Shown one piece after another: positions 1 through 9,705 of a stretch of 64,000 bases of DNA. The DNA comes from Methylobacterium nonmethylotrophicum. Its GTDB lineage: Bacteria > Pseudomonadota > Alphaproteobacteria > Rhizobiales > Beijerinckiaceae. Under the pieces are notes generated by a model. The model made no database searches, was not told where the DNA came from, and saw only the letters and a list, made by a program, of their open reading frames with translations. The stretch is from assembly GCF_004745635.1 (NCBI RefSeq), contig NZ_SRLB01000023.1:35520-99519 (forward strand), given 5' to 3'. Within the stretch, counting starts at the first letter, position 1; the number at the start of each line of letters is the position of its first letter. The position numbers were made by a program, and so were the translations under genes.

Positions 1-1301
<1,301 letters not shown>

Positions 1302-1333
1302 GTCCTCAGCCACCAGTCCTTGAGAGACGGGAG

Positions 1334-1361
1334 GGGGTCGCCGCGAGGCGGCCCCTTTTTT
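1334..1361 (+). terminator. Rho-independent terminator of groEL
   Basis: A 9-bp stem (GGGGTCGCC with GGCGGCCCC, one G-T pair) closes a GCGA tetraloop of GNRA type and is followed directly by six T residues. It lies about 30 bp after the groEL stop codon. Confidence 0.93.
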
Positions 1362-1432
1362 CGTTGGGGACGACCGACGCACGGTAGACGACAGTGGGGT
1401 TTGGAGGCGGTGTCAGCCCCTCCTACCCGCGA

Positions 1433-1483
1433 CCTCATCCTGAGGCGCCGGAGCGCAGCGCAGGCCTCGAAGGAGGGCTCCAG
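1433..1483 (+). repeat. Rhizobiales-type intergenic palindromic repeat, left copy
   Basis: The segment begins CCTCATCCTGAGG and ends CTCGAAGGAGGGCTCCAG, a form I recognise from the abundant REP-like palindromes between genes in Rhizobiales. An inverted copy lies at 2935-2981. Once the insertion sequence between them is removed, the two form one large head-to-head hairpin. The 70 bases before it, after the groEL terminator, hold nothing I recognise. Confidence 0.8.
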
Positions 1484-1485
1484 AA
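1478..1485. repeat. Target-site duplication, left
   Basis: CTCCAGAA directly abuts the left end of the insertion sequence and is repeated exactly at 2914-2921. Eight bp is a normal target duplication for the IS256 family. Confidence 0.85.
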
Positions 1486-1551
1486 GATCGTGTCCCAGGG
1501 CTTGGTGTAGCTGGGTGTGGTCCACCACGATGACCGGCAGTGCCGGACTGT

Positions 1552-2751
1552 TCAGACTGTGAGGTTTGGCAGGCTGACGAGAGGATCATCGCTGATTGGG
1601 GCGATGCTTTCCAGGGTCATGTACCGGCAGCGTTGCACGGCCCACTCGTCGTTCTGCTCCAGCAGGATGGCGCCGACGAGCCTTCGGATCGAGGGCTCGT
1701 CGGGGAAGATGCCGACGACCTCGGTGCGGCGCTTGATCTCGCCGTTGAGGCGTTCGAGCGGGTTGGTCGAGTGCAGCTTGGCCCGGTGCGCCGCCGGGAA
1801 GCCCATGTAGGCCAGAACGTCGGTCTCCGCCGTGTCCATCAGGGCGGCCAGCTTCGGGACCTTGGGGCGGAGCTGATCGGCCACCCTCCGCCACTGCTGG
1901 CGGGCCGCCTCGGCGTCGTCCTGGGCGAAGGCGGTGGCGATGAAGGCCGAGACGACGCGCCGGCCCGAGCGGCCGGCATGGGCCAGAACGTTGCGCATGA
2001 AGTGCCCCCGGCACCGCTGCCAGGAGGCGGTCATCACCTTGGCGACCGAGGCCTTGATGCCCTCATGCGCGTCCGAGATCACCAGCTTGACCCCGCGCAG
2101 GCCGCGCCGGGCCAGCTTGCGCAGGAACTCGGTCCAGAAGGTCTCGGCCTCGGACGGGCCGATGTCGAGGCCCAGTACCTCGCGTCGCCCGTCCGTGTTG
2201 ACGCCCACCGCCACGATGACGGCGACCGAGACGATGCGGTGGTTCTGGCGCACTTTCACGTAGGTGGCGTCGATCCACAGGTAGGGCCACTCACCCTCGA
2301 TCGGCCTGTCGAGGAAGGCGTTCACCCGTTCATCGATCTCCTGGCACAGCCGGCTGACCTGGCTCTTGGAGATGCCTGTCCCGCCCAAAGCCTGGACCAG
2401 ATCGTCGACTGCGCGGGTCGAGATGCCCTGGATGTAGGCCTCCTGGATCACCGCCGTGAGCGCCTTCTCGGTCATGCGGCGCGGCTCCAGGAAGCTCGGG
2501 AAGTAGCTCCCCGTCCGCAGCTTCGGGATACGCAGCTCGACCGTGCCGGCCCGTGTCTGCCAGTCCCGGTCACGGTACCCGTTGCGCTGGGCCAGCCGCT
2601 CCGGGTTCTTCTCACCGTGGGCCGCGCCGGTCAGGCCGCCCACCTCCAGTTCCATCAGCCGCTGCGCGGCAAAGCCGATCATCTCGCGCAGCACATCCGC
2701 GTCGGCGCTCTTCTCAGCCAGCGCCCGCAGGCTCATAACGGCATCGGTCAT
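1552..2751 (-). CDS. IS256 (Mutator-type) transposase
   Basis: This 399-residue protein is the usual length for IS256 transposases, which cut and rejoin the element through a double-strand circle intermediate. The DDE residues can be placed: first Asp in LWIDATYVKVR (near residue 175), second Asp in VISDAHEG (near 240), and Glu in NPLERLNGEIKRR (near 345). The C/D(2)H-like segment WQRCRGHFMRNVL typical of the family precedes the third block. The start is the ATG closest to the element end; a hairpin lies between it and the right inverted repeat. No frameshift is visible, so it is probably functional. Confidence 0.95.
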   Translation of the reverse strand: MTDAVMSLRALAEKSADADVLREMIGFAAQRLMELEVGGLTGAAHGEKNPERLAQRNGYRDRDWQTRAGTVELRIPKLRTGSYFPSFLEPRRMTEKALTAVIQEAYIQGISTRAVDDLVQALGGTGISKSQVSRLCQEIDERVNAFLDRPIEGEWPYLWIDATYVKVRQNHRIVSVAVIVAVGVNTDGRREVLGLDIGPSEAETFWTEFLRKLARRGLRGVKLVISDAHEGIKASVAKVMTASWQRCRGHFMRNVLAHAGRSGRRVVSAFIATAFAQDDAEAARQQWRRVADQLRPKVPKLAALMDTAETDVLAYMGFPAAHRAKLHSTNPLERLNGEIKRRTEVVGIFPDEPSIRRLVGAILLEQNDEWAVQRCRYMTLESIAPISDDPLVSLPNLTV

Positions 2752-2826
2752 CGGGGGTCTCCCGGGTTCGGGGTTGGTGTCAGCAACCCGATCCTAACCC
2801 GTCACCGCCGATGGCCACCCCCGCGA

Positions 2827-2874
2827 GAGAGCCCGCCTGCTACAGCGCTATTGAGGGCGCGCAGGCGGGCTCTC
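2827..2874. repeat. Subterminal hairpin inside the IS
   Basis: GAGAGCCCGCCTGC (2827-2840) pairs perfectly with GCAGGCGGGCTCTC (2861-2874) around a 20-base loop. It sits between the right inverted repeat and the transposase start, a position where insertion sequences often carry structures that block transcripts or translation entering from outside. That role is inferred. Confidence 0.8.
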
Positions 2875-2913
2875 CCGCTCTCGCTCAGCTACACCACTCC
2901 AAGGGACATGACC

Positions 2914-2921
2914 CTCCAGAA
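2914..2921. repeat. Target-site duplication, right
   Basis: CTCCAGAA, the exact copy of 1478-1485, directly follows the right end of the insertion sequence. Confidence 0.85.
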
Positions 2922-2934
2922 CGCTCCGCGATCC

Positions 2935-2981
2935 CTGGAGCCCTCCTTCGAGGCCCGCTATGCGGGCACCTCAGGATGAGG
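2935..2981 (-). repeat. REP-like palindromic repeat, right (inverted) copy
   Basis: Read on the minus strand it again begins CCTCATCCTGAGG and ends GGAGGGCTCCAG, matching 1433-1483 with a different central hairpin (CCCGCATAGCGGG here). The 63 bases from here to the ogt stop show nothing I recognise. Confidence 0.8.
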
Positions 2982-3044
2982 TTTGAGGGTCGGAGGTCCG
3001 TGACCGTCGATAGATCGCAGTGTCGTCGACCGTGCGAACCACCC

Positions 3045-3593
3045 TCACCCCAGATCCAGCCTCCCCTGCCGCCCCCCGAGCGCCACACCCTCGTGGGCGA
3101 GGAGCCACTGCTTGCGGTGGAGCCCGCCGCCGTAGCCGGTGAGGCTGGCATTCGCCCCGATCACCCGGTGGCACGGCACCACGAGGCCGACCGGGTTGGC
3201 GCCGTTGGCGAGGCCGACCGCCCGCACCGCCTTGTCCCGGCCGAGGCGCTGCGCGAGGGCGCCGTAGCTCAGGGTGGTGCCGGCCGGAATCCCCCGCAAA
3301 GCCGCCCAGACCTCGCGCTGGAACGGGGTGCCGTTGTGACGGACGCCGAGCCCGTCGATGGCACATAGATCGCCGGAGAAATACGCGTCGATCGGATCAC
3401 GGATCGCCAGCGGCGGTGCAGCCTCGTGCAGGGCGAAGGCGGAGCCGTAATGCAGCCGCAGCAGGCGCCGCATCCGGGCCTCGTGGTCCGACCAGTCGAG
3501 GGCGCGCAAGGCCGCGTCCTCGTCGAAGACCAGCAGCATCGTGCCGATCGGCGTCGGGAGGGTTCCGAGGAGGAAGGCGGCAGGCTCGGGCAT
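3045..3593 (-). CDS. ogt: Methylated-DNA--protein-cysteine methyltransferase
   Basis: The protein repairs O6-methylguanine (and O4-methylthymine) by moving the alkyl group irreversibly to its own cysteine. The active-site motif PCHRVIG is present near residue 140, followed by the family signature LTGYGGGLHRKQWLL. At 182 residues it is Ogt-sized and lacks an Ada-type regulatory domain. The ATG at 3593 is the best start because the family's N-terminal fold begins directly after it. Its neighbour hemH is upstream on the same strand, 64 bp away, so the two may be co-transcribed. Confidence 0.93.
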   Translation of the reverse strand: MPEPAAFLLGTLPTPIGTMLLVFDEDAALRALDWSDHEARMRRLLRLHYGSAFALHEAAPPLAIRDPIDAYFSGDLCAIDGLGVRHNGTPFQREVWAALRGIPAGTTLSYGALAQRLGRDKAVRAVGLANGANPVGLVVPCHRVIGANASLTGYGGGLHRKQWLLAHEGVALGGRQGRLDLG

Positions 3594-3657
3594 GGCCCGG
3601 CGAGCGTAACATCAGGCGCGGGGCCGCCGAGACGGTCCAGGCCGCCCCATCCACCGC

Positions 3658-4758
3658 TCAGTCGATCCACCCCTTCAGCTCGCGCGCCACCACGTGCTCG
3701 ATCACCCGCATGCCCTCCGGGCCGTCGTTGAGGCAGGGCAGGTAGGCGAAGTGCGTGCCGCCGCCATCCTCGAAATAGTGCCGGTTCTCGCCGTCGAGCT
3801 CTTCGAGGGTCTCGAGGCAGTCGGCGGTGAAGCCCGGCGCCACGATGGCGAGGCGCTTCACGCCCTGCGCCGCCAGTTCCTTCACGGTCTCGTCGGTGTA
3901 GGGCTTCAGCCACTCCTCGTTGCCGAAGCGCGACTGGAACGTCGTCCGCATCCGCTCCGGCGAGTAGCCGAGCGCCTCGCGGATCAGGCGGCCGGTCTTC
4001 ACGCACTGGCAATGATAGGGATCGCCCTTCATGAGGTAGGATTTCGGCACGCCGTGGAACGAGGTCAGGATCACCTCGGGCTCGAAGTCGAGGGCGGCGA
4101 GGTCGCGGCGGATCGCACTCGCCACCGCCTCGATATAGACCGGGTCGTCGTGATAGGGCGGCGAGACCCGCACGGTCGGCTGCCAACGCATCTTCATCAG
4201 CGCCCGGAAGGCCTGGTCGCAGGCGGTGGCCGAGGTCGCGGCGGCGTATTGCGGATAGAGCGGCACCAGCAGGATGCGGTCGCAGCCCTGGTCGAGCAGG
4301 GCCTGGATGCGCTGGTCGACCTCCGGCTTGCCGTAGCGCATCGCCCAGTCGACCACGACGCGGTCGCCCATCGCCGCCTGCAGCTTCTCGGCCTGGCCGC
4401 GGGTGATGGTCTTGAGGGGGCCCTCGTCCCGCTCGTTGTTCCAGACCGAGGCGTAGTCGCGCCCCTTCGGCCCGGGGCGCTTGGTGAGGATCACCAGGTT
4501 GAGGAGCGGCCACCAGATCGCGCGCGGCACCTCGATCACCCGCCGGTCGGACAGGAACTCCTTGAGGTAGCGCCGCATCGGCCAGTAGCTCGTGCCCTCC
4601 GGCGTGCCGAGATTCATCAGCAGCACGCCGACCCGGCCCCAGCGCACGGCCGGGTGGCCGGTGGGGAGCGCACCGGCCTGGCCGAGGGAAGCGGCGCCGG
4701 CCTCGCCGACGGGGGTGGCGCCGCGGGCGAGGGCGGCGTTCGGGGTCACCTCGTTCAT
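3658..4758 (-). CDS. hemH: Ferrochelatase
   Basis: Ferrochelatase inserts Fe2+ into protoporphyrin IX, the last step of haem synthesis, at the inner membrane. Recognisable blocks are VGVLLMNLGTPEG near the N-terminus, LVPLYPQYAAATSATA and the catalytic-His segment SFHGVPKSYLMKGDPYHCQC. The reading frame is open further upstream, but ATG 4758 (MNEVTPN) gives 366 residues, close to the family norm, whereas an upstream start at 4920 would add 54 low-complexity residues. hemD and hemY of the same pathway lie near 52-56 kb. Confidence 0.94.
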   Translation of the reverse strand: MNEVTPNAALARGATPVGEAGAASLGQAGALPTGHPAVRWGRVGVLLMNLGTPEGTSYWPMRRYLKEFLSDRRVIEVPRAIWWPLLNLVILTKRPGPKGRDYASVWNNERDEGPLKTITRGQAEKLQAAMGDRVVVDWAMRYGKPEVDQRIQALLDQGCDRILLVPLYPQYAAATSATACDQAFRALMKMRWQPTVRVSPPYHDDPVYIEAVASAIRRDLAALDFEPEVILTSFHGVPKSYLMKGDPYHCQCVKTGRLIREALGYSPERMRTTFQSRFGNEEWLKPYTDETVKELAAQGVKRLAIVAPGFTADCLETLEELDGENRHYFEDGGGTHFAYLPCLNDGPEGMRVIEHVVARELKGWID

Positions 4759-4975
4759 GGTCGTCCGGTCTTGCCTGTCGGCCCGGAGGATGGCGCGCCC
4801 GGGCCCGTCTGAATTCGCGTCGGGTGGCGGCCTACATAGCGCAAAGGCTGCCCGAACCAACGCGTCGTGACGCTGCACCGCGCTGCATCCCCCGGATACC
4901 TGCGGCAACGCGCCGGACATTCAACGGTCAAGAAGGCCGTGAGACAATGGGCGGGCCTGCCCACCGGAGCCCCGC

Positions 4976-6493
4976 ATGACCTCGCCCAGCCGCCGCCAGA
5001 CCCTCGCCCTCGGCCTCGGGGCCGGCCTCGGTAGTAGCGTCCTGGGCATGGTGAGCGGGCCCGCCGCGGCGCGGGGGCCGGACGTCGACTTCACGCTCCT
5101 GCTCGTCAACGACATCTACCGCATGGGCGCGCTCGACGGCCGCGGCGGCTTCCCGAAGCTCGCCGCATTGGTCAAGGCCGAGCGGGCGAAGGGTCACCCG
5201 GTCCTGGTCTGCCACGCCGGCGATACGCTCTCGCCCTCGCTGATGTCGGGCATCGACAAGGGCCGCCACATCATCGAGCTCACCAACCTGATCAAGCCCG
5301 ACGTGTTCGTGCCGGGCAACCACGAGTTCGATTTCGGCCAGGACATCTACCTGGAGCGGATGCGGGCCGCCAACTTCCCGGTCTTCGCCGCCAACCTGCG
5401 CCGGGCCGACGGCACGCCGGTGCCGGGCACGAGCGACTCGACGATCCTGACGCTGGGCGGGATCAAGGTCGGCGTGGTCGGCCTCGCACTGCCGGAGACG
5501 CAGGCCAAGTCGCAATCGGGCGACTGGGCTTTTGGACCGGCGCTCGCGACCCTGGCCCGGGAAGCAACCGCCCTGCGGGGCGCCGGCGCCGAGATGGTGC
5601 TCGCCGTCACCCACACCGACCGGGCGACCGACGAGGCCCTGGTGGCGAGCCGGCTCGCGGACATCGTGCTCTCGGGCCACGACCACGACCTCGCTTTGCG
5701 CTACGACGGCCGCACGGTCTTCGCGGAATCCGGCCACGATGCCGAGTACGTCACCGCCATCGACGTGAAGGCGGAGGGCAGCGGCAAGGCGCTCACCTGG
5801 AGCGCGGCGTTCCGCATCCACGACACCGCCGAGGTCGAGCCCGACTCCGAGGTGGAGGCGGTGGTGCGGCGCCTGGAGGGCGACCTTGCCCGCGAGCTCG
5901 ACGTGCCGCTCGGCCGGGTGACCAACGCCCTCGACACCCGCACCGGCGCGGTGCGCCAGGGCGAGAGCGTCTTCGGCTCGCTGGTGGCCGACGCCCTGCG
6001 GAAGCAGGCCGAGGCCGAGATCGGCCTGATGAACGGCGGCGGCATCCGGGGCAACCGCCTCTATCCGGCCGGCGCGGAGCTGACGCGCCGCGACGTGCTG
6101 ACCGAGCTGCCCTTCGGCAACACCTCGGTCCTGGTGAAAGTCAGCGGCGCCACGGTGCTCGCCGCCCTGGAGAACGGATTTTCCGAGATCGGCCGCCCGG
6201 CCGGCCGCTTCCCGCAGGTCTCGGGCCTCGCCGTCACGGTCGAGACCGGCAGGCCCGCCGGCAAGCGGGTCACGGCGGTCACGGTCGGCGACGCGCCCCT
6301 CGATCCGGCCCGGACCTACACGGTGGCGGCCAACAACTTCATGCTCGCCGGAGGCAACGATTACGGGATGCTGGCCGAGGGGCGTACCCTGGTCGGCGCG
6401 ACCGACGGCACGCTCGTCGCCAACGTGGTGATGTCCTACATCCGCGCCAACGCGCCGCTGACCATCGAGACGGGGCGTCTGACGATTCGCTGA
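4976..6493 (+). CDS. Tat-exported bifunctional metallophosphatase / 5'-nucleotidase family
   Basis: This is a periplasmic two-domain phosphoesterase of the UshA/5'-nucleotidase superfamily that releases phosphate from nucleotides or related esters. A twin-arginine signal (SRRQTLALG) and a hydrophobic stretch cover residues 5-35. Metal-site motifs GDTLSPS, GNHEFDFG, VTHTD and SGHDHD are in place, and the C-terminal 5'-nucleotidase domain (GNTSVLVKVSG, AANNFMLAGGNDY) completes 505 residues. The first metal motif reads NDIYRM, so the usual DxH histidine is tyrosine. The gene is followed 27 bp later by ung. Confidence 0.88.
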   Translation: MTSPSRRQTLALGLGAGLGSSVLGMVSGPAAARGPDVDFTLLLVNDIYRMGALDGRGGFPKLAALVKAERAKGHPVLVCHAGDTLSPSLMSGIDKGRHIIELTNLIKPDVFVPGNHEFDFGQDIYLERMRAANFPVFAANLRRADGTPVPGTSDSTILTLGGIKVGVVGLALPETQAKSQSGDWAFGPALATLAREATALRGAGAEMVLAVTHTDRATDEALVASRLADIVLSGHDHDLALRYDGRTVFAESGHDAEYVTAIDVKAEGSGKALTWSAAFRIHDTAEVEPDSEVEAVVRRLEGDLARELDVPLGRVTNALDTRTGAVRQGESVFGSLVADALRKQAEAEIGLMNGGGIRGNRLYPAGAELTRRDVLTELPFGNTSVLVKVSGATVLAALENGFSEIGRPAGRFPQVSGLAVTVETGRPAGKRVTAVTVGDAPLDPARTYTVAANNFMLAGGNDYGMLAEGRTLVGATDGTLVANVVMSYIRANAPLTIETGRLTIR

Positions 6494-6520
6494 CCCCCAA
6501 GCCCCGATCCCGAGGTCTCC

Positions 6521-7225
6521 TTGCCGACAGACGATTCCGTAGCGGGCGCGCTCGCCCGCTTCCGCGCCACCCGATCCCCCTGGCTGTCCCTGCCGTTCTT
6601 CGAGGACGGCAGCGCCGAGCGGGTGGCGGGCGCGGTCGATGCCCGTCGGGAGGCCGGCGCCCGGGTGCTGCCGGCGCCGGAGAACATCTTCAATGCCCTG
6701 ACCCTGACGCCCCTCGATAAGGTGCGGGCGGTGATCCTCGGCCAGGACCCCTACCCGACCCCGGGCGACGCCCACGGCCTCGCCTTCTCCTATGTCGGCG
6801 GGCGCCGGCTGCCGGCCTCCCTGAAGGTGATCCTCGCCGAGATGGCGGAGGAGACCGGCGCGCCGGTGCCGACCTCCGGCGACCTCACCCCATGGGCGCG
6901 CCAGGGCGTGCTGCTCCTCAACGCGGCGCTCACCGTCGAGGCGGGGAAGTCCGGCGCGCACATGAAGCTCGGCTGGTCGGCGCTGACCGACCAGGCGGTG
7001 TCGGCGGTCTCGTCGACGCGCCCGGCGGTGGCCTTCCTGCTCTGGGGTGCGCCGGCCCGCCATCGCGCCGCCCTGATCGACGAGGCGAAGCACCTGGTGC
7101 TGGAGGCCGGCCACCCCTCGCCCCTCAACCGCCGGGCGGATTTCCGCGGCAGCCGGCCCTTCGGCCAGGCGAATGCGTGGCTGGAGGAGAAGGGGCTGGA
7201 GCCGATCGACTGGCGGCTGGGCTGA
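6521..7225 (+). CDS. ung: Uracil-DNA glycosylase, family 1
   Basis: Ung removes uracil from DNA and starts base-excision repair. The water-activating loop GQDPYPTPGDAHGLAFS (near residue 70) and the Leu-intercalation motif HPSPLNRR (near residue 190) identify family 1. The best start is a TTG at 6521 with a modest GAGG upstream; it gives 234 residues, the expected length. It follows the phosphatase gene closely and ends 19 bp before the convergent comEC stop. Confidence 0.94.
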   Translation: MPTDDSVAGALARFRATRSPWLSLPFFEDGSAERVAGAVDARREAGARVLPAPENIFNALTLTPLDKVRAVILGQDPYPTPGDAHGLAFSYVGGRRLPASLKVILAEMAEETGAPVPTSGDLTPWARQGVLLLNAALTVEAGKSGAHMKLGWSALTDQAVSAVSSTRPAVAFLLWGAPARHRAALIDEAKHLVLEAGHPSPLNRRADFRGSRPFGQANAWLEEKGLEPIDWRLG

Positions 7226-7244
7226 GGGCTGCAGCACCGGGCCC

Positions 7245-9506
7245 TCAAGGCTCGGCCTGGACCTCACCCTCCTCCCCGTCCGGCGGCTGCGCCGGCGCGG
7301 GCGCCGGGCGCGGCACCAGAGCGGCGGGCGGCGTCGCGACCACCGGCGCCGGCCGCCAGGGCCGGGCCTCGCCCGGGCGCTTGGCGGTTTCGATCACCGG
7401 GCCGGCCGGCGTGAAGCGCAGGGTCGTGGCGCCGTGGGCGGCCAGGAAGGTCTTGTCGAGGACGTGCGGGGCGGCGCATCCCGGCGGCGCCGCGAGGCGG
7501 GTGACCAGCACGGTTGCCCGGGCGCAATCCTCCGGGAAGGCGCGCTTGTCGCGGACCAGAGCCACGCTGGCCCCGCCGGGCCCGTACCCGACGCAGCCGA
7601 GCTTGTCGCAGCGGGCCCCCGCTGTGAGGTCGGGATCATCGCGGGAGCGGCCGTCGCCATCGGCCTTCAGCCATTGCTCGAGCACGAAGGCGGGCGGGCG
7701 CCCGAGCACGACGAGGCGGCCGTCGGCGCCGCGGAGAGCCGCACCGCCGCCCTCGCGGTCGACGTAGAGGTCGCGCCGCTCAGGGTTCGCCGCCAGCGCC
7801 AGGCCGAGGAGGCCGGGGGCGAGGCCGAGCCAGCGCAGGCCGGAAGCCGGCAGCACCAGAAGCAGGAGCGCCACCGTCATCAGCCCGAGGGCGCCGGGGC
7901 CGAAGGCCGGCAGCACGATTGTGGCGCGGTCGAAGCCCTGGATCCAGGCCGAGATGTCGAGCATGCCGCGCACGGCGAGCCCCATCGCCCACCAGACCGG
8001 CCGGTCGAGGGCGAAGGGATGGGCCAGGATGCCGAGCACCGCCGCCGGCATCACCACCAGCGAGACCAGCGGCAGGGTGAGCGCGTTGCCGACGAGACCG
8101 AAGGGCTGGACGGTCTGGAAGTGGTAGGTGGCGAAGGGCGCGGTGGCGATCTGCGCCACCAGCGTCGTGGCGAGCGTGCCGACGACCGTCGCGAGGCACC
8201 AGGCGAGGGCTCTGGTGATCGCGCCGCCGCCCTCCGGATTCCACAGGCGCCCCTCGATCAGCCGGGCGCAGGCGACGAGCCCCGCCACCGCCCCGAACGA
8301 CATCTGGAAGCTCGGGCCGAGCAGGCCCTCCGGCTCGCGGGCGAGCGAGAGGAGCGCCGCGAGCGCCAGGTTGCGCAGGCTCAAGGCCGGCCGGTCGACC
8401 AGGATCGCGCCGAGCATCACCAGCGTCATCACCAGCGAGCGCTCGGCGGCGAGGTCCCAGCCCGAGAAGGCGCAATAGGCGGTGACCCCGACCATCGCGA
8501 ACCCCGCGGCGATCTTCTTGATCGGCCAGGCGAGCGCCAGGCCGGGCACGAGGGCGAGGAGCGCCCGGGCGAGCCAGAACACCACGCCGGCGGCCAGCAC
8601 CATGTGCAGCCCGGAGATCGACACGACGTGATAGATGCCAGCCGCCCTTAAGGTGTCGTTGGTGTCCTGGTCGATGAGGCCGCGCTTGCCGGTGACGAGC
8701 GCCGCCGCCACCGCGCCGGCCTGGGATATGCCGGCCTGACCGCCGTTGGATTCGGCGATGCGGCGGGTCAGTCCGTTGCGGGCCGCGTCGAGGGCGGCGG
8801 CGGCCCGGAGGCTCCAGGGCGCCGGCTCGGGCGGCGCCTTCACGGCGGCCGGGCCGAGGAGCGAGCCGACGGCGCCGATGCCGCGAAAATAGGCATCGCG
8901 GGAGAAATCGTAGCCGCCCGGCCGCGCCGGCTCCGGTGGCGGCAGCAGGCGGGCCTTGGCCTCGATGAAGTCGCCCGGCTTGAGCACGTCGGCGCGGCGG
9001 TAGGAGACCCGCACCCGGGCCGGGTGCTCGCTGGCCGCCATCTCGCCGAGGCGGATGACCCGGATCACCAGGCGCGCGCCTTCCTCCCGCTCCTCCAGCG
9101 CCTCGACGAAGCCGTCGAGCGGCGCGATCACCGTGCGGGTGAGGACGGGTGCGGCGACGCTGGCGACCCGCCAGGCGGCGGCACCGAAGCCGAGGAGGAC
9201 GAAGGCCGCCGCGAGCAACAGGGCCGGCGCCACGGCGCGCGCCCGGAGCGCGACGGCGCCCGCGGCCAGGACCAGACCGGCCCCGAAGGGCGCCGCCAGG
9301 ACCGGCGCCCCGTCCGCCGCGGTGAAGAAGAGGAGCGCACCGGCCCCGAACGCCACAGCCAGCCAGGGAAACAGCCGGCGCTGCGCCGCCTCCCTGCCGA
9401 GCCCGGCGGAGACCCATCCGCCGAGAGCCGGCAGACGCATCACGGGCGCCGGCAGCGCGCGAACACTGCGCGCCACCACCCCCGTTCCCGCGCCCGGCCC
9501 CGCCAT
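7245..9506 (-). CDS. comEC: ComEC/Rec2-type membrane channel protein
   Basis: ComEC forms the inner-membrane pore through which single-stranded DNA enters during transformation. The 753-residue protein has N-terminal membrane segments (residues about 45-105), the DUF4131-type region (PGGYDFSRDAYFRGIGAVG), and a polytopic competence domain with the hallmark VSISGLHM near residue 295. The last 150 residues lie where other ComEC proteins carry a metallo-beta-lactamase-like domain, but I see no HxHxDH motif. ATG 9506 is used; ATG 9440 is a plausible alternative. It is divergent from gltX. Confidence 0.9.
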   Translation of the reverse strand: MAGPGAGTGVVARSVRALPAPVMRLPALGGWVSAGLGREAAQRRLFPWLAVAFGAGALLFFTAADGAPVLAAPFGAGLVLAAGAVALRARAVAPALLLAAAFVLLGFGAAAWRVASVAAPVLTRTVIAPLDGFVEALEEREEGARLVIRVIRLGEMAASEHPARVRVSYRRADVLKPGDFIEAKARLLPPPEPARPGGYDFSRDAYFRGIGAVGSLLGPAAVKAPPEPAPWSLRAAAALDAARNGLTRRIAESNGGQAGISQAGAVAAALVTGKRGLIDQDTNDTLRAAGIYHVVSISGLHMVLAAGVVFWLARALLALVPGLALAWPIKKIAAGFAMVGVTAYCAFSGWDLAAERSLVMTLVMLGAILVDRPALSLRNLALAALLSLAREPEGLLGPSFQMSFGAVAGLVACARLIEGRLWNPEGGGAITRALAWCLATVVGTLATTLVAQIATAPFATYHFQTVQPFGLVGNALTLPLVSLVVMPAAVLGILAHPFALDRPVWWAMGLAVRGMLDISAWIQGFDRATIVLPAFGPGALGLMTVALLLLVLPASGLRWLGLAPGLLGLALAANPERRDLYVDREGGGAALRGADGRLVVLGRPPAFVLEQWLKADGDGRSRDDPDLTAGARCDKLGCVGYGPGGASVALVRDKRAFPEDCARATVLVTRLAAPPGCAAPHVLDKTFLAAHGATTLRFTPAGPVIETAKRPGEARPWRPAPVVATPPAALVPRPAPAPAQPPDGEEGEVQAEP

Positions 9507-9705
9507 CGTCCGCCTCGCGACGAGGCTGCGCGCAACCGCCGCTCCCCGGAGGGTTCCGGCGAAGGCCCGGGCCCGGAGACGGTTTCTTAACGGCTCGTCT
9601 CGCGCATGCTACAGGACCCGGCGCCGGCGGGTCGACTCGTGCGACCCTGCCCGAACGGCCCCGGCCCCATCGTTTTTCTCGGCTCTCACCCGGTTCTCGT
9701 CGCGC

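Larger units (their letters stand above)
1486..2913 (-). mobile_element. Complete IS256-family insertion sequence (1428 bp)
   Basis: The element holds a single transposase gene on the minus strand. Imperfect terminal inverted repeats of about 30 bp start GATCGTGTCCC on the left and GGTCATGTCCC on the right (read inward), and both reach GGTGTAGCTG. It is flanked by the 8-bp direct repeat CTCCAGAA. Intact ends, an intact reading frame and an exact target duplication suggest a fairly recent and possibly still active insertion. It landed in the loop of an inverted REP-like doublet downstream of groEL, where it harms no gene. Confidence 0.92.

Noticed and set aside
1540..2979. 479-codon plus-strand frame across the insertion sequence
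   Set aside because: It lies opposite the intact IS256 transposase and its product has no domain or family features.
9055..9705. N-terminal extension of gltX by more than 200 residues
   Set aside because: The extension is low-complexity, overlaps divergent comEC antisense, and the synthetase fold begins at ATG 9706.
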